NCBI GenBank assembly: GCA_963559135.1
Contig: CAUWJP010000009.1
Location: 1 to 64,000, forward strand
Reading direction: 5' to 3'
Source of the DNA: Sellimonas sp963559135
Lineage (GTDB): Bacteria > Bacillota > Clostridia > Lachnospirales > Lachnospiraceae
Length of the DNA: 64,000 bases
The position numbers and the translations under genes are program-made. Positions within the stretch are counted from its first letter, which is position 1. Each line of letters begins with the position of its first letter. Shown one piece after another: positions 53,372 through 62,740 of the stretch. The notes under the pieces were generated by a model. That model saw only the letters and a program-made list of their open reading frames with translations. It did no database searches and was not told where the DNA came from.

Positions 53372-54991
53372 ATGATAAAAATTTTTCTGGTAGAAGATGA
53401 AATGATTATCCGAAGAGGGATCAAAAACAGTATTGAATGGGAAAAAGAGGGATATCAGTTCGTAGGAGAGGCAAGTGACGGAGAACTTGCTTTTCCCATG
53501 ATTCTGCGTGAAAAACCGGATATTGTACTGACAGACATCAAAATGCCGTTTATGGACGGGTTGGAATTAAGCCGGCTGATCAGAAAAGAGCTTCCTGAGA
53601 CCAAGATTCTGATCCTGAGCGGATACGATGAGTTTGAGTATGCGAAAGAGGCGATCCGGATCGGAATTACGGATTATCTGCTGAAACCGATTTCATCCAT
53701 GCGTCTTCTGGAAGTGCTGGACGATGTTCGGAGAAAAATAGAACAGGAGAGAGAGGAAAAGGAACTTTTGGCGCAGTATCAGAAAGAGATGCAGGAAAAT
53801 CTGGAACACGAGAAAGAAAAGTTCCTGAATGTTCTTCTACAAGGGACCCTGTCTGTCGGGGATTCGATTCGACAGGCTTCCCAGTACCAGATGAATCTGA
53901 CTGCTGGCATGTACAATTTTCTTTTGTTTAAAATCTGGACAGACGGCGGTCGGCCGGAGGAGAGTTCCTGTATCGTAGATGCATTTAATAAGATTGAAAC
54001 AATCGCCGATCATATGCCGGGGATCTGCCGGTTCCAGAGAGGAATCGAAGGATGGGCATTTTTGATGACCGGAGAAGATATATCAGAACTGACGCAGAGG
54101 GAAGAAGAGCTGACTGAAAAGCTGAAAGAGACCATGAGTCAATATCCGGGGTTGGAGTTTTTTGGCGGCATAGGACAGCAGGTACAGCGAATGAGGGATC
54201 TTCAGACTTCGTTCAGGGAGGCAGAGTATGCGTTTGCAAGAAGATTTATGGAGGAGCCGGATCAGATTCTGAGAAGAGAAGACGAAACAAAAACAAATAA
54301 CGGGCTGGAAGGAATTACCGATCTTGGAAGAATGGTGACAAACCGCGGCATGCTCGAAAAGTATCTGAGAAACGGAACACAGGAAGAACTGGGAAGCTTT
54401 CTTCAGACTTATTTTGAATCTATTCCAGCGGCAAATATGAATTCCATTCTGATGCGCCAATATATCGCGATGGATTTTTATGTGATCACAGCATCTTTTA
54501 TCGAAAAGATGAATCTCTCCCGGGAAAAACTACAGGAAAAATCGGAAAAATTAAAACATGCAATTTCTGAAATGGCGCCTGTAGAGAAGATCAAACAGCT
54601 GATTTACGAGTATGTCTGGAGCATCCTTTCCCTGCGGGATCAGGCAAGCGGCCAGCAGTATTCGGATATTATTCGTGCAGCCAAGCGCTACATTGAGGAA
54701 AATTATATGTCAGATGAAGTTTCTCTGAACACGGTATCGGCAAGTGTCAATATGAGTCCGAGTTATTTCAGTTCGGTGTTCAGTAAGGAATCCGGCAAAA
54801 CCTTTGTGGAATATCTGACGGAAGTGCGGATGGAAAAAGCAAAAGAGATGCTGATGTGCTCCCCGCTGAAAACATCGGAGATTGGCTACAAGGTGGGATA
54901 CAAGGATCCGCATTATTTCAGTTATATTTTCAAGAAAACCCAGGGATGTTCCCCGAAGGATTACCGGCAAAGAAGGAAGGCGCAGATATGA
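53372..54991 (+). CDS. YesN-type response regulator with AraC output domain
   Basis: A 539-residue regulator. The receiver domain (residues 1-125) has the acidic pair DE near 9-10, the phospho-acceptor Asp55 in VLTDIKMP, and Lys in YLLKPIS. A long linker with a coiled-coil stretch (about 130-150) and unassigned middle follows. The C-terminal AraC double HTH (about 435-537) contains VSLNTVSASVNMSPSYFSSV and ETGYKVGYKDPHYFS-type helices. AAAGGAG precedes the start. Its stop overlaps the sensor kinase start by 4 bases (ATGA), so the two are translated together. It probably activates the adjacent sugar ABC operon. Confidence 0.94.
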   Translation: MIKIFLVEDEMIIRRGIKNSIEWEKEGYQFVGEASDGELAFPMILREKPDIVLTDIKMPFMDGLELSRLIRKELPETKILILSGYDEFEYAKEAIRIGITDYLLKPISSMRLLEVLDDVRRKIEQEREEKELLAQYQKEMQENLEHEKEKFLNVLLQGTLSVGDSIRQASQYQMNLTAGMYNFLLFKIWTDGGRPEESSCIVDAFNKIETIADHMPGICRFQRGIEGWAFLMTGEDISELTQREEELTEKLKETMSQYPGLEFFGGIGQQVQRMRDLQTSFREAEYAFARRFMEEPDQILRREDETKTNNGLEGITDLGRMVTNRGMLEKYLRNGTQEELGSFLQTYFESIPAANMNSILMRQYIAMDFYVITASFIEKMNLSREKLQEKSEKLKHAISEMAPVEKIKQLIYEYVWSILSLRDQASGQQYSDIIRAAKRYIEENYMSDEVSLNTVSASVNMSPSYFSSVFSKESGKTFVEYLTEVRMEKAKEMLMCSPLKTSEIGYKVGYKDPHYFSYIFKKTQGCSPKDYRQRRKAQI

Positions 54992-56475
54992 AACGACATT
55001 TCAGACTGTCACTGAAAAAGAGGCTGAGGTTGATCTCGGTCACTGCATTTTTCCCAATGCTTTGCCTTGTAATTGCCCTTCTGGTGTCCCTTGGAAAAGC
55101 TACCCATGCTTATTCCGGGATCACAAGGAGTGTTTCCTATGCCAATGGGTATGTCAAGGAATTTAAAGAGCGTATCGACTACAGCATGTATCTTGCAGTG
55201 ATCGGAAATAAAAGCGTAAAAGATCTGGAAAATGAGGAGACGACAGTCAACGGAATCAAGACTGTCAATCCATACAAATATATTCAGGAAATGATGAATG
55301 CCTGTGACGAGCTTGCGGATATGGCAACAGTGGACAGCAACCGGAACCAGATCAGTATGCTGAAAAGTAGCCTGAAATACCTGCGCGGTTATATTGCTAC
55401 ACTGGAAAGCAACATTGAGAAAAAGGTGTCTTACGATACAAATATGGCGTATCTGGACGACAATATCAGAAATCTGACCAGTCTGATCCAGGAGGGAATT
55501 CAGGACTACATTTACGCTGAGACAATGAATTTTAACAATGTCCGGGCACAGCTGGATGAGCAGAATACACGAACTTTAAAGATCAGTATTCTGATCTCTG
55601 TTATCACGGCCATCGTTTCCTGGCTGTTTACAGGCGCCGCGTCGAAAAATGTGATCGGGCCGATCCAGAAGCTCTGTAAACAGACGAGCCGGGTTGCGGA
55701 AGGTGATTTCACCGTCAAAACGAAAATTCAGTCTGATGATGAGATCGCGGTATTGACTGAGAGCTTTAATGATATGACAAAAGAAATCGGCGCGCTGGTG
55801 GAAGATATCAAAAAGCAGCAGGTCAATTTGAGGATTACAGAAATCAAGCTTCTGCAGGCTCAGATCAACCCGCATTTTCTGTACAATACACTGGATGCGA
55901 TCGTGTGGCTTGCGGAGGAAAAAAAGACGGATGAAGTGGTATCCATGGTGACTTCACTTTCAGAGTTTTTCCGGACGACGCTGAGCGCCGGACGGGATTT
56001 TATCACAGTGAAAGAAGAGGAATCCCATATTAAAAGCTATCTGAAAATCCAACAGTTCCGGTATGAGGATATTCTGGAGTATGAAGTTCTAATCCCGCCG
56101 GAAATTTATGAATACAAAATTCCAAAACTGACCTTGCAGCCGCTGGTGGAAAATGCGCTTTATCACGGCATTAAAAATAAAAGAGGAAAGGGTAAAATCC
56201 GTATCACCGGAAAAAAAGAAGAGGAAAATCTTGTGTTTCAGGTGATCGATAATGGAAAAGGAATGGATGCTGAAACATTAACTCATCTAAGAAACAAGAT
56301 GGAAAAAGAAGAGCGGTTCGACAGAAAGGACAGTGGATTTGGGCTCGCGAATGTTAATCAGCGTATCCGTCAATATTACGGAAAAGAGTACGGACTCTAT
56401 TTTGAAAGCGAGGAAAATCAGGGAACTATGGCGACGGTAGTGATTGCGGCAAAAGAAATCGAACCTTTTTCGTAA
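54988..56475 (+). CDS. YesM-type sensor histidine kinase
   Basis: A 495-residue membrane sensor. TM1 is about residues 12-34, an extracellular helical part about 35-185, and TM2 about 190-212. A HAMP linker (VIGPIQKLCKQTSRVAEGDF) and the His_kinase domain with phospho-acceptor His296 in QINPHFLYNTLDAI follow. The ATPase part shows LQPLVENALYHGIKNKRGKG (N box), VIDNGKGMD (G1) and GFGLANVNQRI (G2). The start at ATG 54988 overlaps the response regulator stop; a longer frame upstream is chance. It likely reports extracellular sugar, perhaps through the binding protein encoded next. Confidence 0.94.
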   Translation: MKRHFRLSLKKRLRLISVTAFFPMLCLVIALLVSLGKATHAYSGITRSVSYANGYVKEFKERIDYSMYLAVIGNKSVKDLENEETTVNGIKTVNPYKYIQEMMNACDELADMATVDSNRNQISMLKSSLKYLRGYIATLESNIEKKVSYDTNMAYLDDNIRNLTSLIQEGIQDYIYAETMNFNNVRAQLDEQNTRTLKISILISVITAIVSWLFTGAASKNVIGPIQKLCKQTSRVAEGDFTVKTKIQSDDEIAVLTESFNDMTKEIGALVEDIKKQQVNLRITEIKLLQAQINPHFLYNTLDAIVWLAEEKKTDEVVSMVTSLSEFFRTTLSAGRDFITVKEEESHIKSYLKIQQFRYEDILEYEVLIPPEIYEYKIPKLTLQPLVENALYHGIKNKRGKGKIRITGKKEEENLVFQVIDNGKGMDAETLTHLRNKMEKEERFDRKDSGFGLANVNQRIRQYYGKEYGLYFESEENQGTMATVVIAAKEIEPFS

Positions 56476-56580
56476 AAAAACAAACAGAAATAAAAAAATC
56501 AAAAGAATTACTACTTTCTAAGAATGATCGTCTGTTTCAAAAAAAGATGCATTCCTTTATGATGAGTACAGGATGAATAA

Positions 56581-56594
56581 GAGATCGAAATCTC
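56581..56594 (+). other. Small hairpin in the leader of the binding-protein gene
   Basis: GAGATCGAAATCTC (5-bp stem, CGAA loop) ends ten bases before the AAAAAGGAGG ribosome site. A weak promoter (TTTCAA, 18, TATGAT) lies upstream near 56534-56563, consistent with need for an activator. Confidence 0.35.
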
Positions 56595-56618
56595 GACAAC
56601 AAAAAGGAGGAATTTAGG

Positions 56619-57716
56619 ATGAAAAAGAAAGTATTGGCAGCATTTGTATGCATGGCAATGGCAGCAACACTGGTAGTTGGATGCGGCGGAAGCGGCGGCA
56701 GCAGTGATAGCGGAAGCACCGACGGCGGCGGAAGTGATAGTAGTTCTGATTTAATTACAGTCGGATTTTCACAGGTTGGTGCTGAGTCTGACTGGCGTAC
56801 AGCAAATTCAGAGTCCATGAAAGAAACATTTACAGAAGAGAACGGATACAAACTGATCTTTGATGATGCACAGCAGAAACAGGACAACTAGATTACGGCA
56901 ATCCGTAACTTCATCAATCAGGAAGTAGATTACATTCTCCTGGCTCCTGTAACAGAAACAGGATGGGATACTGTACTTCAGGAAGCAAAGAATGCACAGA
57001 TCCCGGTCATCATCATTGACCGTATGGTAGATGTATCTGACGACAGCTTATATACAACATGGATCGGAACTGATGCACTCTGTGAAGGACGCAAAGCAGC
57101 AGAATGGCTCAACGCGTACGCAACAGCAAAAGGCTGGGATGCAAGCGAACTCAATATCGTAGATATTCAGGGAACCATCGGATCTACCGCACAGATCGGA
57201 CGTACACAGGGTCTGGAAGAAGGCGTTGAGAAATACGGATGGAACCTTCTGGCTCAGCAGTGTGGTGAATTCACACAGGCAAAAGGACAGGAAGTTATGG
57301 AATCTCTGTTAAAACAGCACGACAACATCAACGTTGTTTACTGTGAGAACGACAACGAAGCATTCGGAGCAATCGATGCAATCGAAGCAGCAGGAAAGAA
57401 AGTCGGAACAGATATCAAGAATGGAGAAATCCTTGTAATTTCCTTCGATACAACAAGACAGGGACTGACAGATACACTGGATGGAAAAATCGTATGTGAT
57501 GTAGAATGTAACCCGCTCCACGGACCACGTGCTCAGGAACTTATCGAAAAACTGGAAGCTGGCGAAGAAGTTGAAAAACTTAACTATGTAGAAGAAGAAA
57601 TCTTCACACATGACGATACAGTTGCAAGTGTAACAGCTGTAAACAGCATGGAAGAAGAACAGGAATATGCAGTTACACCGATTACACAGGAAATCATCGA
57701 CGGACGTGCATACTAA
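56619..57716 (+). pseudogene. ytfQ: YtfQ-like sugar-binding lipoprotein with internal TAG
   Basis: Full-length frame of 365 codons for the binding protein of a galactofuranose/arabinofuranose-type ABC importer. Signal and lipobox end LVVGC; a Gly/Ser/Asp linker follows, then TVGFSQVGAESDWRTAN. A single TAG at 56889-56891 interrupts it after QQKQDN; the frame then continues ITAIRNFINQEVDYILLAPV to the normal end. E. coli YtfQ has Gln at this place (QQKQENQIKAV), so a CAG-to-TAG change is the simplest cause. Everything else is intact. Possible causes: true nonsense mutation, sequencing error or suppression. No good restart site is seen before 57024. Confidence 0.9.
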
Positions 57717-57721
57717 AAAAT

Positions 57722-57796
57722 AAAAAGAGAGAGCTTTAAGCGAAAGGCGTGGCAGGAAGGACGAAAGACACCAATGCTGCCACGCTCTCTTTTTGG
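57722..57796 (+). other. Long stem between binding-protein and ATPase genes
   Basis: GCGTGGCAG / CTGCCACGC with outer arms AAAAAGAGA / TCTCTTTTT. The 3' arm ends in five T. Such stems stabilise the binding-protein mRNA and lower expression of the membrane parts, a usual pattern in ABC importer operons. Confidence 0.65.
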
Positions 57797-57840
57797 CAAA
57801 ATACAGGGAAAATCAGAAAAGAAAGCAGGTGAGCCTTGAG

Positions 57841-59358
57841 ATGAGTGAAGCTATTGTATTGTCAATGAAAGATATATCGAAAACATTTCCGGGGGTAAAG
57901 GCTCTCTCGCATGTGGATTTCACATTGAGAAAAGGAGAAATCCATGCGCTGATGGGCGAAAACGGAGCCGGAAAATCCACACTGATCAAGGTGCTGACAG
58001 GTGTACATGAGTTTGAAAACGGAACCATCCACATTGACGGAATCAGTGAGGCGATTGTCAATAAATCTCCTCAGGACGCACAGTCCAGAGGAATCAGCAC
58101 CGTGTATCAGGAAGTAAATCTCTGTCCGAACCTGACCGTGGCGGAGAATCTGTTTATCGGTCATGAACCGAGGAAACTTGGTATGATCGACTGGAGAACG
58201 ATGAACAAAAAGTCAGCAGAGCTTTTAGAGTCCCTGGGAATCGAGGTTCTGCCTACCCAGCTGTTGTCAGAATGTTCGATTGCCACACAGCAGATGATTG
58301 CGATTGCAAGGGCAGTCAATATGAAATGTAAAGTACTGATCCTGGATGAACCAACCTCTTCTCTGGATGACGATGAAGTAGAAAAACTGTTCGTTCTGAT
58401 GAGAAGACTCCGGGATGAAGGGGTCGGAATTATTTTCGTCACACATTTTCTGGAGCAGGTGTATGCAGTGTGTGACCGGATAACCGTTCTGCGAAACGGG
58501 GAACTGGTAGGCGAATTCAAGACAAAAGAACTGCCTCGCTTCCAACTTGTTGCAAAGATGATGGGAAAAGATTTCGACGATCTTGCCGACATCAAGAGCG
58601 GACATAAGATGATGGAAAACGGAGAGCCGGTTATCGAGGCAAAAGGACTTGGACACAAAGGGACTATCCGTCCATTTGACATCACAGTACATAAGGGCGA
58701 AGTGATTGGTCTTTCCGGACTTCTTGGATCAGGACGTTCGGAACTGGTACGCGCCATCTACGGAGCGGACAAAGCGGACAGCGGAATGTTGAAAGTGAAA
58801 GGCAAAGAGGTGAAGATCAAATGCCCATTGGATGCCATGAAACTTGGCATGGCATATCTTCCGGAGGACCGGAAAAAGGATGGTATTCTTGCAGATCTCT
58901 CTGTACGTGAGAATATTGTTATTGCCCTGCAGGCAAAACGGGGCATGTTCCACCCGATGAGCAGAAAAGAGATGAATGAAGCAGCGGATAAATATATTGA
59001 GATGCTGCAGATTAAGACGGCAAGCAGGGAGACACCAATCAAGAGCCTCTCTGGAGGAAACCAGCAGAAAGTGATCATTGGAAGATGGCTTCTGACAAAT
59101 CCGGAATACCTGATTCTGGATGAACCGACACGAGGAATTGACATCGGAACGAAGACTGAGATCCAGAAGCTGGTGCTTGATCTGGCAGAGCAGGGAATGG
59201 CAGTGACCTTTATCTCGTCCGAGGTCGAAGAAATGCTCCGGACATGTTCCAGAATGGGAATTCTTCGGGATGGAAGAAAAGTAGGAGAACTTTCCGGAAA
59301 CGAGCTGTCCCAGGACGGCATTATGAAAGCAATCGCAGGAGGTGACAGTAATGAATAA
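57841..59358 (+). CDS. ytfR: Sugar ABC importer ATPase (YtfR/RbsA-type)
   Basis: A 505-residue double ATPase of the ribose/galactofuranose class. First half: Walker A GENGAGKST near residue 40, Walker B LILDEPTSS. The second half has GLLGSGRSEL near 294 (a degenerate Walker A, normal for this class), signature SLSGGNQQKV and LILDEPTRGIDIG. The start at 57841 follows AGGTGAG; 16 further codons upstream are open but have no ribosome site. It overlaps the first permease by 8 bases. It energises uptake through the two different permeases that follow. Confidence 0.93.
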   Translation: MSEAIVLSMKDISKTFPGVKALSHVDFTLRKGEIHALMGENGAGKSTLIKVLTGVHEFENGTIHIDGISEAIVNKSPQDAQSRGISTVYQEVNLCPNLTVAENLFIGHEPRKLGMIDWRTMNKKSAELLESLGIEVLPTQLLSECSIATQQMIAIARAVNMKCKVLILDEPTSSLDDDEVEKLFVLMRRLRDEGVGIIFVTHFLEQVYAVCDRITVLRNGELVGEFKTKELPRFQLVAKMMGKDFDDLADIKSGHKMMENGEPVIEAKGLGHKGTIRPFDITVHKGEVIGLSGLLGSGRSELVRAIYGADKADSGMLKVKGKEVKIKCPLDAMKLGMAYLPEDRKKDGILADLSVRENIVIALQAKRGMFHPMSRKEMNEAADKYIEMLQIKTASRETPIKSLSGGNQQKVIIGRWLLTNPEYLILDEPTRGIDIGTKTEIQKLVLDLAEQGMAVTFISSEVEEMLRTCSRMGILRDGRKVGELSGNELSQDGIMKAIAGGDSNE

Positions 59359-60415
59359 AACATCCGGTCTGAAAAAAATTACAGGGATGAAATTGTTCCT
59401 TCCTCTTGTATGCCTTCTGGCAGTGCTGATTGCCGGTGGAATCGTCATCCCGGATTTCTTTTCTGTCTCTGTGAAAAACGGGGTTCTTTCCGGTTATCTG
59501 ATTGATATCATCAACCGTGCGTCCGAACTTGTTATTCTGGCTATAGGTATGACACTTGTAACAGCAGCTTCGGGAGGACAGGATATCAGTGTTGGCGCCA
59601 TTATGGCGGTATCGGCAGCGCTTTGCTGTCAGGTGCTTTCCGGCGGAGAAGTATCGGTAGAAAGTCTGCAGAATCCGTTTATCCTTGCAGTGCTGGCAGC
59701 CCTTGCAGGTTCTGCGCTCTGCGGTGTGTTCAACGGATTTCTGGTAGCAAAATTGAAAGTGCAGCCGATGGTTGCGACTCTGATTCTCTACACAGCGGGC
59801 CGTGGTATCGCCCAGCTTGTGACAAATGGACAGATTACCTATATCCGTGTGGAGTCCTATAAGGTGCTCGGCGGCTATATTTCCAAATGCCCGATTCCGA
59901 CTCCGATTTTTGCAGCGATTATCATGGTTATTCTGGCCTATATTATACTGAAGAAGACGGCACTTGGCCTTTACGTGGAAAGTGTCGGTATTAACGGGGA
60001 AGCGTCAAGACTGGTCGGCTTAAACTCCACCATGATCAAGTTTCTCACTTACGTAATCTGTGGTATCCTTGCAGGTATTGCAGGTCTTGTGGCATCCAGC
60101 CGAATCTACTCCGCGGATGCAAACAACATCGGACTGAACCTGGAAATGGACGCCATTCTTGCTGTAGCACTTGGCGGAAACATGTTAAGCGGAGGTAAAT
60201 TTACACTGATGGGCTCCGTGATCGGTGCCTACACCATCCAGGCTCTTACGACGGTGCTCTATGGTATGAATGTTTCAGCGGACAGACTTCCGGTATACAA
60301 AGCGGTTGTCGTTATTGTCATCGTATTAATGCAAAGCCCTGTATTTAAGAGAATGGTGAACAATATGAAGCTGAAAAGACAGTCCAAAACAGCAGCGGAA
60401 GGAGGAAGCCACTGA
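59351..60415 (+). CDS. ytfT: Sugar ABC importer permease 1 (YtfT-like)
   Basis: A 354-residue BPD_transp_2-type membrane subunit with about eight to ten TM helices. Characteristic strings: ILAIGMTLVTAASGGQDISVGA, NGFLVAKLKVQPMVATLIL, and GLNLEMDAILAVALGGNMLSGG. Two different permeases, not a homodimer, are expected for YtfQRT-YjfF systems. ATG 59351 has AGGAGG eight bases upstream, within the ATPase gene. Its stop overlaps the next start by one base (TGATG). Confidence 0.9.
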   Translation: MNKTSGLKKITGMKLFLPLVCLLAVLIAGGIVIPDFFSVSVKNGVLSGYLIDIINRASELVILAIGMTLVTAASGGQDISVGAIMAVSAALCCQVLSGGEVSVESLQNPFILAVLAALAGSALCGVFNGFLVAKLKVQPMVATLILYTAGRGIAQLVTNGQITYIRVESYKVLGGYISKCPIPTPIFAAIIMVILAYIILKKTALGLYVESVGINGEASRLVGLNSTMIKFLTYVICGILAGIAGLVASSRIYSADANNIGLNLEMDAILAVALGGNMLSGGKFTLMGSVIGAYTIQALTTVLYGMNVSADRLPVYKAVVVIVIVLMQSPVFKRMVNNMKLKRQSKTAAEGGSH

Positions 60416-61455
60416 TGAAGAAAATGAAAGCGACAGGAAAAGCATTAAAACAGAAAAAGAATCTGACCGGAAGCGGTTTCCTTCTGATTATCACCATCGC
60501 ACTTTTTATTGTGATGTATGTGGCAGGTATGATTGTATTTGGAGAAAAAGGCTTTGCAAAACCGCAGATGTTCTTTAATCTCTTTGTATCCAACGCAGGG
60601 CTGATTGTCATTGCGATGGGTGAGACTATCATCATGATTACCGCAGGAATTGATATTTCCGTAGGATCTGTCACCGCTTTGGTATGTATGGTAATTGCAA
60701 ATCAGATGGAAAATCATGGTGCAAGTGCCTATACGGCGGTTGCCATCTCTCTTGCCATCGGGCTTGCATATGGTCTGGTACAGGGAATTCTTGTATCGTA
60801 TTTTGAGATCCAGCCGTTTATTGTAACACTGGCCGGAATGTTCTTCGGACGTGGTATGACAGCAGTAGTCAGCACGGACATGATCTCGATCACAAATGAG
60901 ACTTTTCTTTCCTGGGCACAGTTCCAGATTCCGCTTCCGATCGGGTCGACAAACCGCCATGGGGCATTTATCCCCGCTTACATTTATCCGACGGTTGTCA
61001 TCGCAGTCATCATCGTCATTCTGGTTGCCATTTTGATGAAATTTACAAAATTCGGACGTTCTGTTTATGCCATCGGCGGAAACGCACAGAGTGCCTTGAT
61101 GATGGGGCTGAATGTAAAAAGAACAAAATTAAAAGCCTATGTTCTTGGAGGACTTCTCTCCGGATTCGGCGGATTTTTATTCTGCCTCAACAGTTGTGCC
61201 GGATTCGTAGAGCAGGCAAAAGGACTAGAAATGGATGCGATCTCGGCGGCGGTTATCGGCGGTACGCTCCTGAGCGGCGGTGTCGGAACCCCGATCGGTA
61301 CGCTCTTCGGCGTCCTGATTAAAGGAACGCTTACAAGCTTGATCACCACCCAGGGAACTTTGTCAAGCTGGTGGGTAAGAATTGTTCTTTCCGCATTATT
61401 ATGCTTCTTTATTGTACTTCAGTCCATCCTTGGAAAAGTCAAAGAGAAGAAATAA
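60415..61455 (+). CDS. yjfF: Sugar ABC importer permease 2 (YjfF-like)
   Basis: The second membrane subunit, 346 residues, with the same topology as permease 1. Strings: IAMGETIIMITAGIDISVGSV, YFEIQPFIVTLAGMFFGRGM, and EMDAISAAVIGGTLLSGGVG. The start overlaps the stop of permease 1, so the subunits are made in equal amounts. The operon ends in a strong terminator. Substrate (a furanose sugar such as L-arabinofuranose or galactofuranose) is inferred from the arabinose genes upstream and galM downstream. Confidence 0.9.
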   Translation: MKKMKATGKALKQKKNLTGSGFLLIITIALFIVMYVAGMIVFGEKGFAKPQMFFNLFVSNAGLIVIAMGETIIMITAGIDISVGSVTALVCMVIANQMENHGASAYTAVAISLAIGLAYGLVQGILVSYFEIQPFIVTLAGMFFGRGMTAVVSTDMISITNETFLSWAQFQIPLPIGSTNRHGAFIPAYIYPTVVIAVIIVILVAILMKFTKFGRSVYAIGGNAQSALMMGLNVKRTKLKAYVLGGLLSGFGGFLFCLNSCAGFVEQAKGLEMDAISAAVIGGTLLSGGVGTPIGTLFGVLIKGTLTSLITTQGTLSSWWVRIVLSALLCFFIVLQSILGKVKEKK

Positions 61456-61465
61456 CAGATCAGTC

Positions 61466-61514
61466 AGGAAGCATTACAAAGAAAATGAAACAGTCTTTGT
61501 AATGCTTCTTTTCA
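61466..61514 (+). terminator. Terminator after the ABC importer operon
   Basis: Perfect 14-bp stem GAAGCATTACAAAG / CTTTGTAATGCTTC with a TTTTC tail. Confidence 0.9.
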
Positions 61515-61589
61515 TACAGAGAAATTAGGTGTAAAATAAAAGGCAGAAATGTTTGAAAGAAAGGGAGCCGAAAGGCGTATGGTAGATGA

Positions 61590-62630
61590 ATGAAAAAGGA
61601 AAATTTTGGTCAGACTAAGGCAGGAGTGCAGGCCTCTCTTTACACAATGGAAAACAAAAATGGAATGGAACTGAAGGTAACCGACTATGGAGCAACACTT
61701 GTAAGCCTCATGATAGGGGACAAAAACTGTCAGAAAAAGGATGTAGTACTTGGATACGATGATGTGTCCGGATATGAGTCGGGAACAAGTTTCTTTGGCG
61801 CAACTGTTGGAAGAAACGCAAACAGAATTGCAGGTGCCTCCTTTGAACTTGGCGGAAAGACCTTCCATTTGGATGCAAATGAAAAAGGAAACAACCTGCA
61901 CAGCGGACTGGACTTTTATAACAAGAGACTGTGGGAAGTAAAGCAGTCGGATGCGCAGAGCATCACTTTTGCACTGTTCAGCCCGGATGGGGATCAGGGA
62001 TATCCGGGGGATGTTAGAATTGAAGTTACTTATACTCTGACAGACAGCAATGAGGTTAAGATTTCTTACCGCGCGATTCCGGGAGAAGATACAATTTTAA
62101 ACCTGACCAACCACAGTTATTTTAATTTAAATGGAGCGGGAGAAGAAACAATTCTGAATCATGTCGTACGCCTTGATGCCAATGCATTTACGGAGACGGA
62201 TGATGAACTGATTCCGACCGGAAAGGTGATTGAGGTGACCGGAACGCCGATGGACTTCCGTCAGGAAAAAGCAATCGGAGAAGATATTGGGGCAGACTAC
62301 GCACCGCTCAAACTTGCAGGCGGCTATGATCATAACTGGGTGCTTGCAAATCAGGGAAAATTTGAGAAAGTGGCAGAGGTGTATTCACCGGTGAGCGGAA
62401 TTTTGATGGAAGTACTGACGGATCTTCCGGGAATCCAGATGTATACGGGAAACGGCATTGAAAGTGAAAACGGAAAAGAAGGAAAACATTACGGAAAACA
62501 TGCGGCAGTTTGCTTTGAAACGCAGTATTTCCCTGATGCGGTACATCACGAAAACTTTGAGGCGCCGGTGTGCAAAGCGAGGGAGACTTATCAGACAACA
62601 ACAGTATATAAATTCAGAATTCGTGAATAA
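61590..62630 (+). CDS. galM: Aldose 1-epimerase (galactose mutarotase)
   Basis: Interconverts alpha and beta anomers of galactose and other aldoses, including arabinose. 346 residues, standard size. Catalytic His lies in LTNHSYFNLNG, and the C-terminal Glu in FETQYFPDAV. FGATVGRNANRIAGASF, LHSGLDFYNKRLWEV and GGYDHNWVL are family strings. The ribosome site (GGTAGATGA) is weak, and no clear promoter is visible after the importer terminator. In clostridial arabinose regulons galM is a common member, which fits its place here. Confidence 0.95.
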   Translation: MKKENFGQTKAGVQASLYTMENKNGMELKVTDYGATLVSLMIGDKNCQKKDVVLGYDDVSGYESGTSFFGATVGRNANRIAGASFELGGKTFHLDANEKGNNLHSGLDFYNKRLWEVKQSDAQSITFALFSPDGDQGYPGDVRIEVTYTLTDSNEVKISYRAIPGEDTILNLTNHSYFNLNGAGEETILNHVVRLDANAFTETDDELIPTGKVIEVTGTPMDFRQEKAIGEDIGADYAPLKLAGGYDHNWVLANQGKFEKVAEVYSPVSGILMEVLTDLPGIQMYTGNGIESENGKEGKHYGKHAAVCFETQYFPDAVHHENFEAPVCKARETYQTTTVYKFRIRE

Positions 62631-62642
62631 AAAGCTCTTTTC

Positions 62643-62670
62643 TTGCATTTTGAAAAATATGTGATATAAT
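62643..62670 (+). promoter_or_regulatory. Promoter of the DUF6465 gene
   Basis: TTGCAT, 16-base spacer, perfect TATAAT, about 70 bases before the start codon. Confidence 0.72.
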
Positions 62671-62740
62671 AATGGACAGCTGGCGTAGTAAGGCAGAAAA
62701 GAATGACAACAAGTGACAGTTTTCATTAGGAGGATTTATT

